64,000 nucleotides of DNA from Guadua angustifolia (lineage: Eukaryota; Streptophyta; Magnoliopsida; Poales; Poaceae): positions 5,270,001 through 5,334,000 of the forward strand of contig CM070511.1 in NCBI GenBank assembly GCA_036346375.1, written 5' to 3'. A model generated the notes under the pieces. That model was not told the origin of the DNA. It did no database searches and saw only the letters and a program-made list of their open reading frames with translations. Position 1 is the stretch's first letter. Every line of letters starts with the position of its first letter. The translations under genes were made by a program, and so were the position numbers. Below are positions 43,707 to 54,099 of the stretch, one piece after another.

Positions 43707-43740
43707 ATGAGTTTGAGCACATCCAAATACATATTTATGT

Positions 43741-44582
43741 ATAGATCATTTCTACGATTTTTTACGAAAAGGATCTTTTGATTTAGAAAATTCACAGATT
43801 TTTCGTGAAAGAATCCTAAATAAATACCAAAAAAAGCGTAACTACATTTGGATTATTTTAACTATTTTTCACGAAAAGGACATTTCGATTTAACGTAATC
43901 GCAGATCCATCATGAGGGCCCCAGATAAATGCAAAAAAAATACGTGGTTGCGCTTGTATCTTTTCAACCGTTTCACACGTTTTCTCGACGATTTTTTAAA
44001 AAATATCGCAAAAAAAACGAAATTATTTCTACGAAAAAAAGCACACAACGTATCACGCCGCGAAAACTATCTAGCAGTATTTGAAGATCTGCTCGCTACG
44101 TCCTCGATCCACGAGCCCATCAAGAAAAGAACTCGTCACGCGATCGATCGCCGGTTTTACTACAGTGAACAGTGAACCTGAAGCCATCTTTTCATACGTC
44201 CAAGCATGGATCGCGTTGGCGGTAGTACAATGTATGCAGTTACTATATGGTACGAAAACATACCATTGGGCTTGGGCCTCCCCTTTTTGTCGTAACCGGA
44301 GGAAGGGAGGACAGAACGCATCTAGCTAGAACCGTGGGTGCTTAAGCGATCGATCGGTAACCAGTAGATTACTCACCGATAGACCTTGTTGTTTCTAATT
44401 GCTTTTTACCTGTGACGAACTGAACTGACGACCTCGTTATTTACCTGCAGCCGAATGGGCTTTTGGGCCGGATTCTCCTACGTACATCCTGTGCTGGGCT
44501 CATGTACCGGCCGGCGGATTGGTCCCTCCCTCCTATGCATATGCAGTGCAGTTACGCACGACACAAAATAGTACGTACACAA
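43741..44582. other. Interval between the LINE and the gene at 44583; probable 3' flank of that gene
   Basis: AT-rich, with two similar TTTTTTACGAAAAGGATC / TTTTTCACGAAAAGGACA stretches (about 43753 and 43865), then more GC-rich up to the gene's stop codon. No frame with a recognisable domain. Confidence 0.4.
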
Positions 44583-45113
44583 TCATCTGCCGCTGAGCAG
44601 CGCGGACGAGATGGAATCCACGGCCTGGATCAGCTGTGCGGACACGAGGAGCACCGAGGCCGGCACGCTGAGCAGCGCCAGTGCCACGACCCCCGCGCCG
44701 AGCCCCGGCCGCGTGCTCATCAGGAACGCCTGGACCTGGAGGCCGACCGCCACGTAGCTCCCGTCGTACCGACGCTCCAGCTCCGTCCACTCGGCCGGGA
44801 GGCCGTCGCCATCGATGCCGCCCTCCCCCTCCTCCTCCTCCACGGGGTCGGACGCCGCCCTCGCCTCGCGGATGCGTCGCCGCAGTGTGGCCATGTCCTC
44901 GTCCGCCAGCCGGCCGCCCCTGGAGTCGGTGTCCCACTCGTCCCGCCGGCCGCTTCTCCAAGTCACGCTGACGACGGTTCTGTTTCCGCCGGTGCGACGC
45001 GTGAACCGAACCGTCCCCGCGGTGGCGTTGGGAGATGATAGGAAGCCGAGGTTGGAGAGCACGCGGGGAGGGGCATCACCAAGGGCTCGTGCTGCCGCCG
45101 GCGCCATATGCAT
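44583..45113 (-). CDS. Uncharacterised plant protein with C-terminal membrane segment (176 aa)
   Basis: The frame is intact from the ATG at 45113 to TGA at 44583. A second Met at codon 3 (MHMAPAAARALGD) is an equally possible start. The order is an Ala-rich N-terminus, a basic Arg-rich part (RFTRRTGGNRTVVSVTWRSG), a charged helix-like part (ADEDMATLRRRIREARAA), an acidic run (EEEEGEGG), WTELERRYDGSYVAVGLQVQ, and a hydrophobic segment at about residues 140-162 (GAGVVALALLSVPASVLLVS) near the end. The late hydrophobic stretch suggests a tail-anchored membrane protein, an inference. The layout recalls a family of small uncharacterised plant proteins that I cannot name. GC3 is very high, as in many grass genes, unlike the transposons around it. 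A TATAGAAA on the minus strand (45225-45232) is about 110 bp upstream. No intron is seen. Confidence 0.65.
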   Translation of the reverse strand: MHMAPAAARALGDAPPRVLSNLGFLSSPNATAGTVRFTRRTGGNRTVVSVTWRSGRRDEWDTDSRGGRLADEDMATLRRRIREARAASDPVEEEEGEGGIDGDGLPAEWTELERRYDGSYVAVGLQVQAFLMSTRPGLGAGVVALALLSVPASVLLVSAQLIQAVDSISSALLSGR

Positions 45114-45379
45114 CGCCAGATGCTGCTAACGTTCCAAGCTACAGCTACGAATCCTACGATCCAGAATACGCGCAAAAGCTGCAAGTGTGAGCTGCCGTCA
45201 TTGCTATGCACAGCGCGTGTGCGTTTCTATACCCCCCGCGAAGGCATAGTATTTGTAGCGTCGCGGGGTTGTGCGCGTGATTGGGCGAGGGGAAAACGTG
45301 GGGTGAATGGTTAGCATAGCTTTCGAGCGAAGGCCACGGCAAGAATAGTTCGGTTGACGTGTGCGGGACGCGCCCGTCA

Positions 45380-46790
45380 CATGTACGCCGGGCCTGTTCG
45401 ATTGTGATGTTCTTATGTAGAAACCGATCTTGATGTGTATAACCGATTGCGATGTGTATTTTTTTAGAGCCAAAAGGGCATCAGGATCTGATACCCCAGT
45501 TTCAATTAAGAAACTAGCACAAAGTGTCATAGTCGTTTACATCCAAAATTCAACACTTTTAAAGCCCTAACCAGAGCAGTTAAACTCACCGAAGCCAACA
45601 ACCTATCACAGAGCAAGATAACAAAAGCTAAATCAAACACGCAGCAGACCACTTTTGCCAGCACCCAATTACAGCATAGGGAAATTTTTCGGATTAGGAG
45701 CAGTGCATGGACACCCAGGCGCAACACAGAACATTTTCGAGTTAGTCTTCAGCACCCAAAACTTCAGGCGGTCAGCTTCAAGCATACTTGCAAACCATTA
45801 GACTACAGCCAGAACTTACAGAACCCGCCATCTTCAACTTCTTGCATTTTCTTTTTATTTCCAGCCGAGACACAGATCCTTTTGGTTTCCTCAAAGCATC
45901 AGCAACCTGCCAGCTCGATCTTCTAGCGCCCTGGCCACTCCCTCGACTTGACCTTGATGATCTTTTTTCAGCAACACCATCCAACTTCTTAGTCTCTTTG
46001 CTATCCGAAACAGCACCAATCTGATATCTTTCCAGTGTTCCCCCTGAAAACAAATAGCATTCCTCAGCTTCCATAGTGTCCAAAGCGCAGCAGAAGAACA
46101 TACATTTACAACCATATGCTTTTTTCTACTAACCCAAAACCGAGCCACATTTTGAAAAGAATCACCCAACTCCAGATTCATGATATCACCAATTTCTGAC
46201 CACACCAACTTACTCACACAACAATTAAAAAATAGATGCGATATGGATTCAGATTCAGTACAAAAGACACAAGTGATATCATCCACATTCTGCCTCTTAA
46301 CGGGGTTATCTCTAGTCATCAGTTTATTATTAGCCAACAACCATAAAAACACATGGATTCTAGGAGGCACATTTATCTTCCAAACGGTGCGATGTGTATT
46401 GTACATTATAATTGGTTTTTTTTTCTTAGAATTGATTGTGATGTACCTCGTTAAGTTATTTATACTCTCGAGTTGAACTCTTCTATGTTGTTATTGTTCT
46501 CATTAGGTCATTCACTAAGTACAATAAATTGGTTTATAATTGATCAAAGCCAATTGTGATGATGTGCACATTACAATCGATTCTTGCTCAGAACCGATTA
46601 TGATGTGTCTATCATCATAATCAGTTCTTACACAGAACCAATTGTGGTAACCATTTAACACTATTAGGCGAAAATCGTCTATGATAGCACTCTTTATCAT
46701 TGTCTAATGAATTTGTATCGCCACCAAAACCGACTGTGATGACGAAAAAGAACAGATTGTCATATACATTCCTGTGGTATTGTACAGCTA
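45380..46790. mobile_element. Possible non-autonomous CACTA-like element split by a LINE
   Basis: Both sides of the LINE at 45461-46387 carry repeated motifs of the type AACCGATT(G)TGATGTGT (45422-45458; 46434-46745), in both orientations, like CACTA subterminal repeats. The right end may be near CATTCCTGTGGTATTG (about 46768-46783). The left end was not found. Confidence 0.4.
45461..46387 (-). mobile_element. 5'-truncated LINE (927 bp) with 13-bp target duplication
   Basis: Direct repeats TGCGATGTGTATT at 45448-45460 and 46388-46400 flank the unit. The T-run after the left repeat is the minus-sense A tail. The minus strand encodes VWKINVPPRIHVFLWLLANN and CVFCTESESISHLFFNCCVS, the zf-RVT module of LINE ORF2 (about 46220-46390), with WTLWKLRNAICFQGEHWKDI behind it. 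It is related to the 3' end of the LINE at 36077 (VWKLIVPPRVQVFLWLLAHN). Only the last part was copied, as usual for target-primed reverse transcription. Confidence 0.92.
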
Positions 46791-47222
46791 GTACTAGTAA
46801 AATTCTACTGATCGAGCTAGTTGTACGTATTATGCAAGGTGTAAAAATAGTACTTTTGTTTAAGTTTATAGAGCATATTTTTTAATAGTTTCATCTATAA
46901 ATATATAGCATATTTCATATTCCAATGAAAAATTAATATGATCTTCCCTCTGTATCCTAAATAAATATCCATCTTTAATTTATATTCTCTCCATATATGC
47001 ATTAAATATAATGCTTAGTGATAATATTTAGAGGTAATCTAGTCATTTTCAATATCTCGTTAACTAGAAACTGGCTCTAACTAATTACGTCCTTGCGTAC
47101 TCCACTCCACCGGTTCAATTGAAGGCCGGCCGAAGGGGAAACTTTTCCGACGCAGCAGCAGCAGCAGCAGCAGCAGATCGATGAAGAGTAGAAGGAACAA
47201 AGGCATCTGTCTTCATTAGCTT
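46791..47222. other. AT-rich interval with a (GCA)8 microsatellite at 47152-47176
   Basis: No gene. The microsatellite lies in a GC-richer patch. The rest is AT-rich. Confidence 0.7.
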
Positions 47223-47546
47223 TGTTGGAAATAATCTTAACTGAGTTAAGAGATAGAGTTGCATTAGTTAGCTATTTAGAGTTAATCTTGTGATTTGTTA
47301 GTTGGTTAGTTATGTGTACACGTCTTGTTTATTAGTCTACACATGTAGATTTGCATTAGCAAGTTAAGCAAGTTTGTTAATTAGTTGGAGACGTGGAACC
47401 CGTGTCATCATGTATTTATATAGAATTCCTTTCGGATGGAACGAAGAACAGAGGAAGAGAGAAAATCGTTCAATGCTAAGCAGTTGCAGCCAAGCATTAA
47501 AATTTCTTGCGTCTCTCTATTGTGTGTTGTCTTCCACGATAAAACA
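47223..47546 (+). repeat. Possible Copia-type LTR (324 bp)
   Basis: TGTTGGAAATAATC to ACGATAAAACA, TG...CA bounded, with TATTTATATAGAATTCC (about 47411) in TATA position. The flanks AGCTT and TGTCA do not match, so either boundary may be wrong or the ends have recombined. Confidence 0.4.
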
Positions 47547-48241
47547 TGTCAGGACCCTCCCCTAATTACTTCCATCATCCATGCATAAGAGAGAATAATC
47601 ATAGCATTAGCATTAGCATTAGTACATTAGAAGTGATCAAGCATAAGCATTCATTAAGCAGGAGTATTAGTAAATCATGCATGCTCATTGGTTCTCAAAC
47701 CTGGGAAGTAAATGAGAGCAATTGAAGTAACAGTGCATGAAAGAGAGGATGGAAACGAAGTGGTAACTCAGTAAAAACGAAAGCTACAGTGGTAACACAG
47801 TAAAAGGTGAAAGCATCCGGGAGATTCATCCCTTTTGCCCATGCGCCAAAACCCTAGGTAGCCATGACTAGCATTTCTTTCGGCCAAAAGCCAAGTCAAG
47901 AGGAGGCTAGGTGCAGCCTTTCTCTCCGTAGCCAAGACAAGAGTGCAGCCCCATTGCATTTCACCCAAAAGCCAGAGAAGAAGTAGCAAGTGCACCCATC
48001 AGTTCGTTAGCCACAAACCGGAGCCAAGACCATCATCAGCATCTTAGCCAACATTCCAAAACCGGCAGCCCTTGAGGAGCAAGAAGGCAGCCAACTGAGT
48101 GAACCAGGAGGAAGCCCAACCGAACCAAGGAACTAGCAAGCAACCAGGAGGTGAAGTCGGCCAGGAGAAAGAAGAAGAGGAGGCCAATCAAGGAGCCAGG
48201 AGAAGGAGATCTTCATCCTCTACCTCAACTCGACCAACCAT
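47547..48241 (-). other. LTR-like sequence next to the long LTR unit
   Basis: Begins TGTCAGGACCCTCCCC, in minus sense GGGGAGGGTCCTGACA, a common end of Gypsy LTRs. No partner terminus was placed with confidence. The part 47800-48240 is rich in Glu/Gln-type codons in some frames but has no domain. It is probably part of an older LTR into which the unit at 48242 inserted. Confidence 0.35.
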
Positions 48242-50670
48242 TGTCGGGACCCGAATTTGCAATCCGGAAACCCTCTGTGTTATCAGTACTAGTCCCATGA
48301 TCAGTAGCTAGTGCCCACAGTTAACAAAGATGAATATCACAGTCATAAACAACGGAATAATAAATAAAGAATTCATCTTTTAATATAACATGTTGAACAA
48401 CCTTAAGGTTCAACTTACATTTGTGAAGCCTAGATGGCTTCAATTCAGAGTAAAACGAACAGCAGCGGAACAAAGAACGTCGGTGAATCCCATCAAAATA
48501 CCACAGGCATTTGACAAGGTTCAATTCCTAGATATTCGCCTACTTGCAGAACTTCTCCTCCTTTGAAGACAAAGACTTTTCCTCAACTGGTGATGTTTTG
48601 TTATAGCAAGGGTGAATACACAATCAGACTCAACAAGTCATGCATGTAATGCGCTTTATTACTACATGCATGGCTTATTCCAAAGGAATGGCTGAATGGT
48701 TCTTTTGCAATAAAGCAGCATTCACAAATAATCATAAATAGATAGAAAAGCAGTAAAACAATAATACCAATAATAAATTTCGTAATCATTCTCAAGTAAA
48801 GCATTTCTTATCCTTAATAAATTTCCATATCACATTGTTCACATTCCGAACCATATTTTTATCAAAATCTAACCCTTGACTGTAATCCCCGAGCATTGTC
48901 CAGTTCTGTGGACTCGGCTATTCGAATAGTTTTTACACTCTGTAGAGATTGTACACTTTACCCACAAGATACAATCAACTCATCACGTCAGCCGTGAATC
49001 GCCATACAAGAGCATGCGAATGAGCGATCATAACAAAGCCTTTCAGAAACTTCTATCTCAACCTAGGAACCTCTCCGGTTGCCTTCACTATCACTTCCTC
49101 ACACTAAGCCAAGTATAGGACCGATTTAACACCGTTGGATAGGGTACCAAGCCGCAAAGACAGTACGCTCCCCATACAGCCACCTCAGTAATCGCCACCT
49201 TGAGGTATCAAAGGTGAGATATCAGAATCCTACTAAACTAGGTCTGTCCCATACCAGACATGTGGTTGTACGAGTGACTCAGGTCAAAAGCTTGCAAGGT
49301 GAAGTCCTTAACTGACCAAGGCAGGACATCCTTCTCTTAAAATTGGCGCACAGCCCTCACAACACTCAACCCTCCCAAATGCCACGATGGCCCACCTGGC
49401 ATAAAGCCACTTGCCACTTGCCTCAGTCTAAATCCTTTACCACCCCAGTTGATTATTGCACAACACAATGCCAACAACAACTCAACATCCATGTAGAATC
49501 ACACTGGTTCCACATATCAACATCATCGTGTGGCAACACGTCACACCATTTCACAAACACATTTCATAATCCAGTGATCAGTATTAACCTTTTATTTTCA
49601 AAAGACGTGAGTTGCGTGGCATGGCTAAGCAATTATACATGATCTAACCAACCCATGTTGGCAAGTAATAACAACCAACTAATAATCAACCATCTTAGGG
49701 TGACAAATGAATTATGGCATACAAATAATCATGGCAAGGTGATATTAGCAATTGGATTGAATAGTTAATCCCAAATTAATTTAAATCATTTTAATCTTGA
49801 ACTAGCATGCAATAATTTGAATCAAAATAAATTTGTAAAACTGGGAGCAATATGATCAAAGCACGACTTGCCTGGCACTTGCTATAAACTGCTCTTTACT
49901 CTTTATAATTGATCTTCAGCTTCCTCAACCTTTGGCTCCTTCAATCGAATGCTTCGACTTTCTCGTCCTTCAGCTACTTCGAGTAACTTCTAGACGACGC
50001 GTCTAATGGCAAAGAAGCACAAATACAACAAAACTCAAAAAGCAATTCAAATAAACTCCAATTTAATATTAGATTGGTACTGAACGGAAGGGATTGAATT
50101 TAGGAACTTGGATTTGATAGAAGATCGGATGAAAGAGAACAGGCTTTCAGAAGATTTATCGAGAAGGTTACGACTGATAATTAGGAAAGAACGGAGTATA
50201 TTTTAGGGAATATCCTTTGAGATTAATTAACTCGATTGGACAGATATTGACATATGGGCTCTCGATCTATAGATCGAGTCCATAAAGATATGCTAGTTCA
50301 CGATGAACTAGACTCAGGCACAGTGTTGGCTAAGTAGATACACAGTCAAACAAAAGAAATATAGGCTGATAGATTAGATATGGGTACAAGGATATAACAT
50401 ATGGCCAATGGTGTATCAACTAAATCCATGAATGATTTCCCAATCAATGGCAGATTAGATTTTCAAAGATAAGACAAGTGGGGTCAACATCTACTGTGAT
50501 TAGATAAGGGGTTCAATCATACATCGATGAAAAGGTTCGATAATAACAAGACGGCGATGATAAGAAGACGGGCTAAACTCAATGTGATAGAGCTAGATCA
50601 CATCAAGACGATAGAAAAGATGATGACATCGCACTGGGACCTTTACTTGCATGCACACATGTGATGAGAG

Positions 50671-50786
50671 CAAAGCGTTAACGGCGGGATATTAACGACG
50701 AAACGTTAACAGCGAAACGTTAACGGCGGAACAATAACGGCGGAACGTTAACGGCGAAACGTTAACGATGAAGGTAAAGCGTTAAC
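50671..50786. repeat. 14-bp minisatellite, consensus GAAACGTTAACGGC
   Basis: About seven units with variants such as GGAACGTTAACGGC, GGAACAATAACGGC and GGGATATTAACGAC. The core GTTAAC is palindromic. It lies inside unit A, on the transcribed side of the TATA box. Confidence 0.85.
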
Positions 50787-52277
50787 ATAACACATATGAG
50801 ATTACAAGGTGACGACCATCGGTATAATGGTAGGACAGCGAGGTCATGATATGGCTCTTGTTTGATTTGCGATCTGTGGGGTACACATATCGTGACGCAA
50901 CGACAAAAGACGACGGGTAGATACTAGAATATGGTTTTGACGGCAACTGGGAATCAAATGACTTCACCGATGGGCAAAATAGGGAATAATGATCTACTAG
51001 ACACAATGGCATGGCCACAACAAACCAAAATGGTTGGCAGCATAAGACGACGCGCGGCGGCGGCAAAAGGCGGTAGCCGATGAATAAAAATAATTTTGGT
51101 AGATGCAACAGCAAAGGGAAAATGTACATCGCATAGAACGTGACGAGACGATCTCAGCAATATAGGAGGATTTGGCGGCGACCCACCGGATTGATCACAA
51201 ACTGCCGATGAATGGCTCCCGGAGCTAATAGATCAAACGGTCATAACTATTAAAATAATAAATGAAACCTAACCAAATTTTACAGAGAGCTATCTGGGAA
51301 TATTTGGAACAATATGACATAAACAGATCTGAGTTTTACCTTCTGGATCAACGGGAATGCGACGAAGTTTTCTGCCGTCCGCCACGCAGTCTAATCGGAG
51401 AAAAGAATTTTCTGTGTAAAATCACGAGGTCAAAACCATGGGGTTAGGGTGAGAACCATGTAGGCGACATCAAGATGAGTCTACAGAAAAAGATTCATGA
51501 TCAAATTCACAAAAACAAAGGAGAACGAGCAGAAACAAGATTTGAGATTGGAACGGCCATAACTTTTGATTCCATAAACCAAAATGCAAGAAATTTGAAA
51601 GGGAGGCAGAGGGTACCATAGAGCCTGTTGTGAAGTAGGTGGATCTCCAAAAATCATGATAAGACGATAAGGAACGTGACGCCAAAACAGGCCGACGAGA
51701 GGGGCGCCCGGGAGAGCTCGTCGACGTTGTAGGAGAAAAAGGGTCGCCGGTGGTGTTCTGTTTGGAATCTTCCAAAACTATTTCACAGGGGTGTTGCAAC
51801 CATCATGGGGGTGCTCCACAAGAAATTTGAGGATGAACGGAGTTCGGGAGCGCCCGGTAGAGCTCGCCGAAGTTCTCACCGGAGTTGGGGAAGAAGGCTT
51901 GCCGAGGGAGATCCATTGTGATTATGATGCTGTTCTTTGAGTATAATGTGGGCAATGAGGAGAGGCATCTAGAGTTCAATTTTCAGCTACAAAGGAGCAA
52001 TGGATCAACGGGAAAAGCTCACCGAGTTGGGAAAGAAATTGGTGCCCGAAGGTGCTCTGGTATGGTTTTGCAAAATATAATTTTACTGGATGTAGAGGAC
52101 AGAAAGAGGAAGCTCTGGTAAAAATTTCAGATCAAAAGAAGATCGAGAGTGACCAGGAGAGCTCATCGAAGTTTTCACCAGAGTTAAAAAGAATGGTTTA
52201 CTTAGGGAGATCCAGAATTTGGATGGGGAAAATTCCAATTAGGTTGTAAATAAAGCTTAAGTAGGAATCTGTGGTTC

Positions 52278-52289
52278 AATTTATAGGGC
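52278..52289 (-). promoter_or_regulatory. TATA box of LTR unit A
   Basis: Minus-strand CCCTATAAATTG. It lies between the GC-mixed body and the AT-rich minus-sense 5' part, the promoter position for an LTR that starts at 54094. Confidence 0.5.
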
Positions 52290-52505
52290 GATCGGACCAG
52301 TGGATCGTCAGAAAACGCTCGCTGGAGTTATGACTGAAAACTCCTCCTGAAAATGCTAGAGTTACTGTAGCATTACTGTTTATTTAATCCGAATTAGTAA
52401 ATATCACCAATAAAATCGAAATAAATACCAAACGACTGTTCAAAAATCTGCGAAAAATCTGGAATGTGACCCACAGCCTTAGTAACACAAATAAAATATT
52501 ATTAC

Positions 52506-53476
52506 TAACGGATACTTATACCAGGGGTACCTCACAGCAAAGTAAACATTTATTTCAAGATCAAATCTTTCTCAAATAATCCGGGCTAGAAGTCCGGATA
52601 CGGAGCGCCGGAGAAAGCCCCCTCTGCCACACAGGGTCACCGCCCTTTGTCCCCCCGACCTCGGGTCGGGCACCCCCGGGACCGCGACCGAGACCCAGCT
52701 ATGACACCACCGCCGGCGCCGACGGCGACCAGAGCCCGCGCCAGGTGCCCTTGCAGGGGTACCTCTAGACCCGGGACCGACGCCTCCGCAGGCTCCGACC
52801 TGGGTCATGACTAGGGCCCCCAGCAAGCTCTGGCTCCGCAACCTCCGCCACATCGACGGTCCGCGCCGCGCTGGTCACCCATCTTACAGACACGACCGCC
52901 ACATTGGGGCGGGTGGCTCCTTCCCGAGGGAACCGGAGGGCGGCCTCAGCAAAAGCACCCGTCCCCTCGTGCTGTCAACATCAGACAGGCGCGCAGAGGG
53001 CAGGTACGCACCTTCCCAATGGGGCGTCGTCCGTTGAGACTACCAACCCGACACGGGGTGAGCAGAAAACTATCAATCATCAAGACCGAAGGCCGAGACA
53101 CCCGGGCACGGCACATCTCTCCCACTTTCCAAAGTCCTGTGTAACCTGCCCCCTCCGCCTATATAAAGGGAGGCAGGACCCCCCGCACGGGGGGGACATG
53201 CACGCACACTTGATTTCTCGCTCACACACACACACTAAGCCTTCCCGACCTCTTTTTTCCGAACGAGTGTTGAGGGCCTGTCCTTAACATCCGCTGTAAT
53301 CTCCGGTGACCTTTGGTACACAGGGCAATACAGACCGCCGCCACAAACTGGAAGTAGGGATATTCGGCCCGAACCAGTATACATCTTGGACTCCCGAGTC
53401 TAACCATTCGAGGAGAGGGGACGTGCGACCCCCCACAACTTACAAATTTACTTTCCGGTTATACGAAACACTGACA
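52506..53476 (+). mobile_element. Solo LTR, same Gypsy family (copy 3, 971 bp), inside unit A
   Basis: TAACGGATACTTATACC (a mutated TG start) to AAACACTGACA, flanked by the perfect duplication ATTAC (52501-52505 and 53477-53481). Plus orientation: CCTATATAAAGGG (about 53158-53170) and GGCCCGAACCAGTATA (about 53367-53382). It shares termini and the TTACTTGCCGG-type end with copies at 2039 and 38176. Confidence 0.92.
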
Positions 53477-54099
53477 ATTACATAAAATAATAATTTTATT
53501 CATGTACAGTAAATACTTTTATATTGTTTTTAATTTGGAAAATACTAGAACAACCCCAAAAATTCTAAGAAAATTCAGGGAGTTTAATTAGGACATTTTG
53601 AGATCAACTAAAATATTTTGGTACCACCAAATATTTTATTTTTATATCAACATATATTTTTATTTTGTTAAAGCTTTCGGAAAGGCTTTAGAAAATATAT
53701 AATTTGACAAATGTAGAAAATTTCGCAGAAACTCCCTTAGGTTTATTTATATTAAATAAGATAGTTTTAACAAAACCAAATCTTTTATTTTGTCTCCAAA
53801 CTATATTTTTAATTAATGAGACTTTTGGAAAGGTTTTGAAATCAAGATTATAACAAATAATGGAAAATTCACCGAAGTTCCTTGTGATATATTTTTTTAA
53901 AAAATTAATTCCAACTTAAATAGGGTTTTCATTTTTTTTAATGAAATAGTTTTAAGTTTTTCTAAAAATAGGCAAAAGTCTTTTTCTTTTGAACTCTAGA
54001 GAAATCCAGAAAATAAAGATGAGACAACCGATAAAAATAATAATTTAAAAAATATTTTTATCGTATTTTTGAAATGAAATTTTGGGATGTTACAACCAT

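Larger units (their letters stand above)
36077..43728 (-). mobile_element. Long non-LTR retrotransposon (plant L1-type LINE), near full length
   Basis: Minus orientation. It has ORF1 with zinc knuckle (43706-41007), ORF2 with endonuclease, RT and a C-terminal zf-RVT module (41005 to about 36320), and a 3' end in a short T-run on + (36077-36082, minus-sense A tail). Possible target repeats are ACATAATTATGT (36065-36076) and ACATATTTATGT (43729-43740), 11 of 12 matching. This would put the 5' end about 20 bases above the ORF1 start, which is unusually short, so the 5' UTR may be truncated. A 1019-bp solo LTR is inserted in ORF2. Confidence 0.88.
48242..54094 (-). mobile_element. Very long LTR-type unit without coding sequence (unit A), solo LTR or non-autonomous element
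   Basis: TGTCGGGACCCG at 48242 and TTTGGGATGTTACA ending at 54094 (minus-sense start TGTAACATCCC) give TG...CA ends, flanked by ACCAT at 48237-48241 and 54095-54099. A minus-strand TATA box (52278-52289) puts most of the unit, about 4 kb, downstream of the transcription start. After the nested solo LTR (52506-53476) is removed, about 4.9 kb remain. No gag or pol motif was seen. The TGTAACATCCC start is common in chromovirus-type (Tekay/Del-like) LTRs of grasses. Confidence 0.75.

Noticed and set aside
44463..45038. 191-aa plus-strand frame opposite the gene at 44583-45113.
   Set aside because: Composition (Arg/Pro/His-rich) is that of an antisense shadow of GC3-rich coding sequence; the minus frame has a sensible order of segments.
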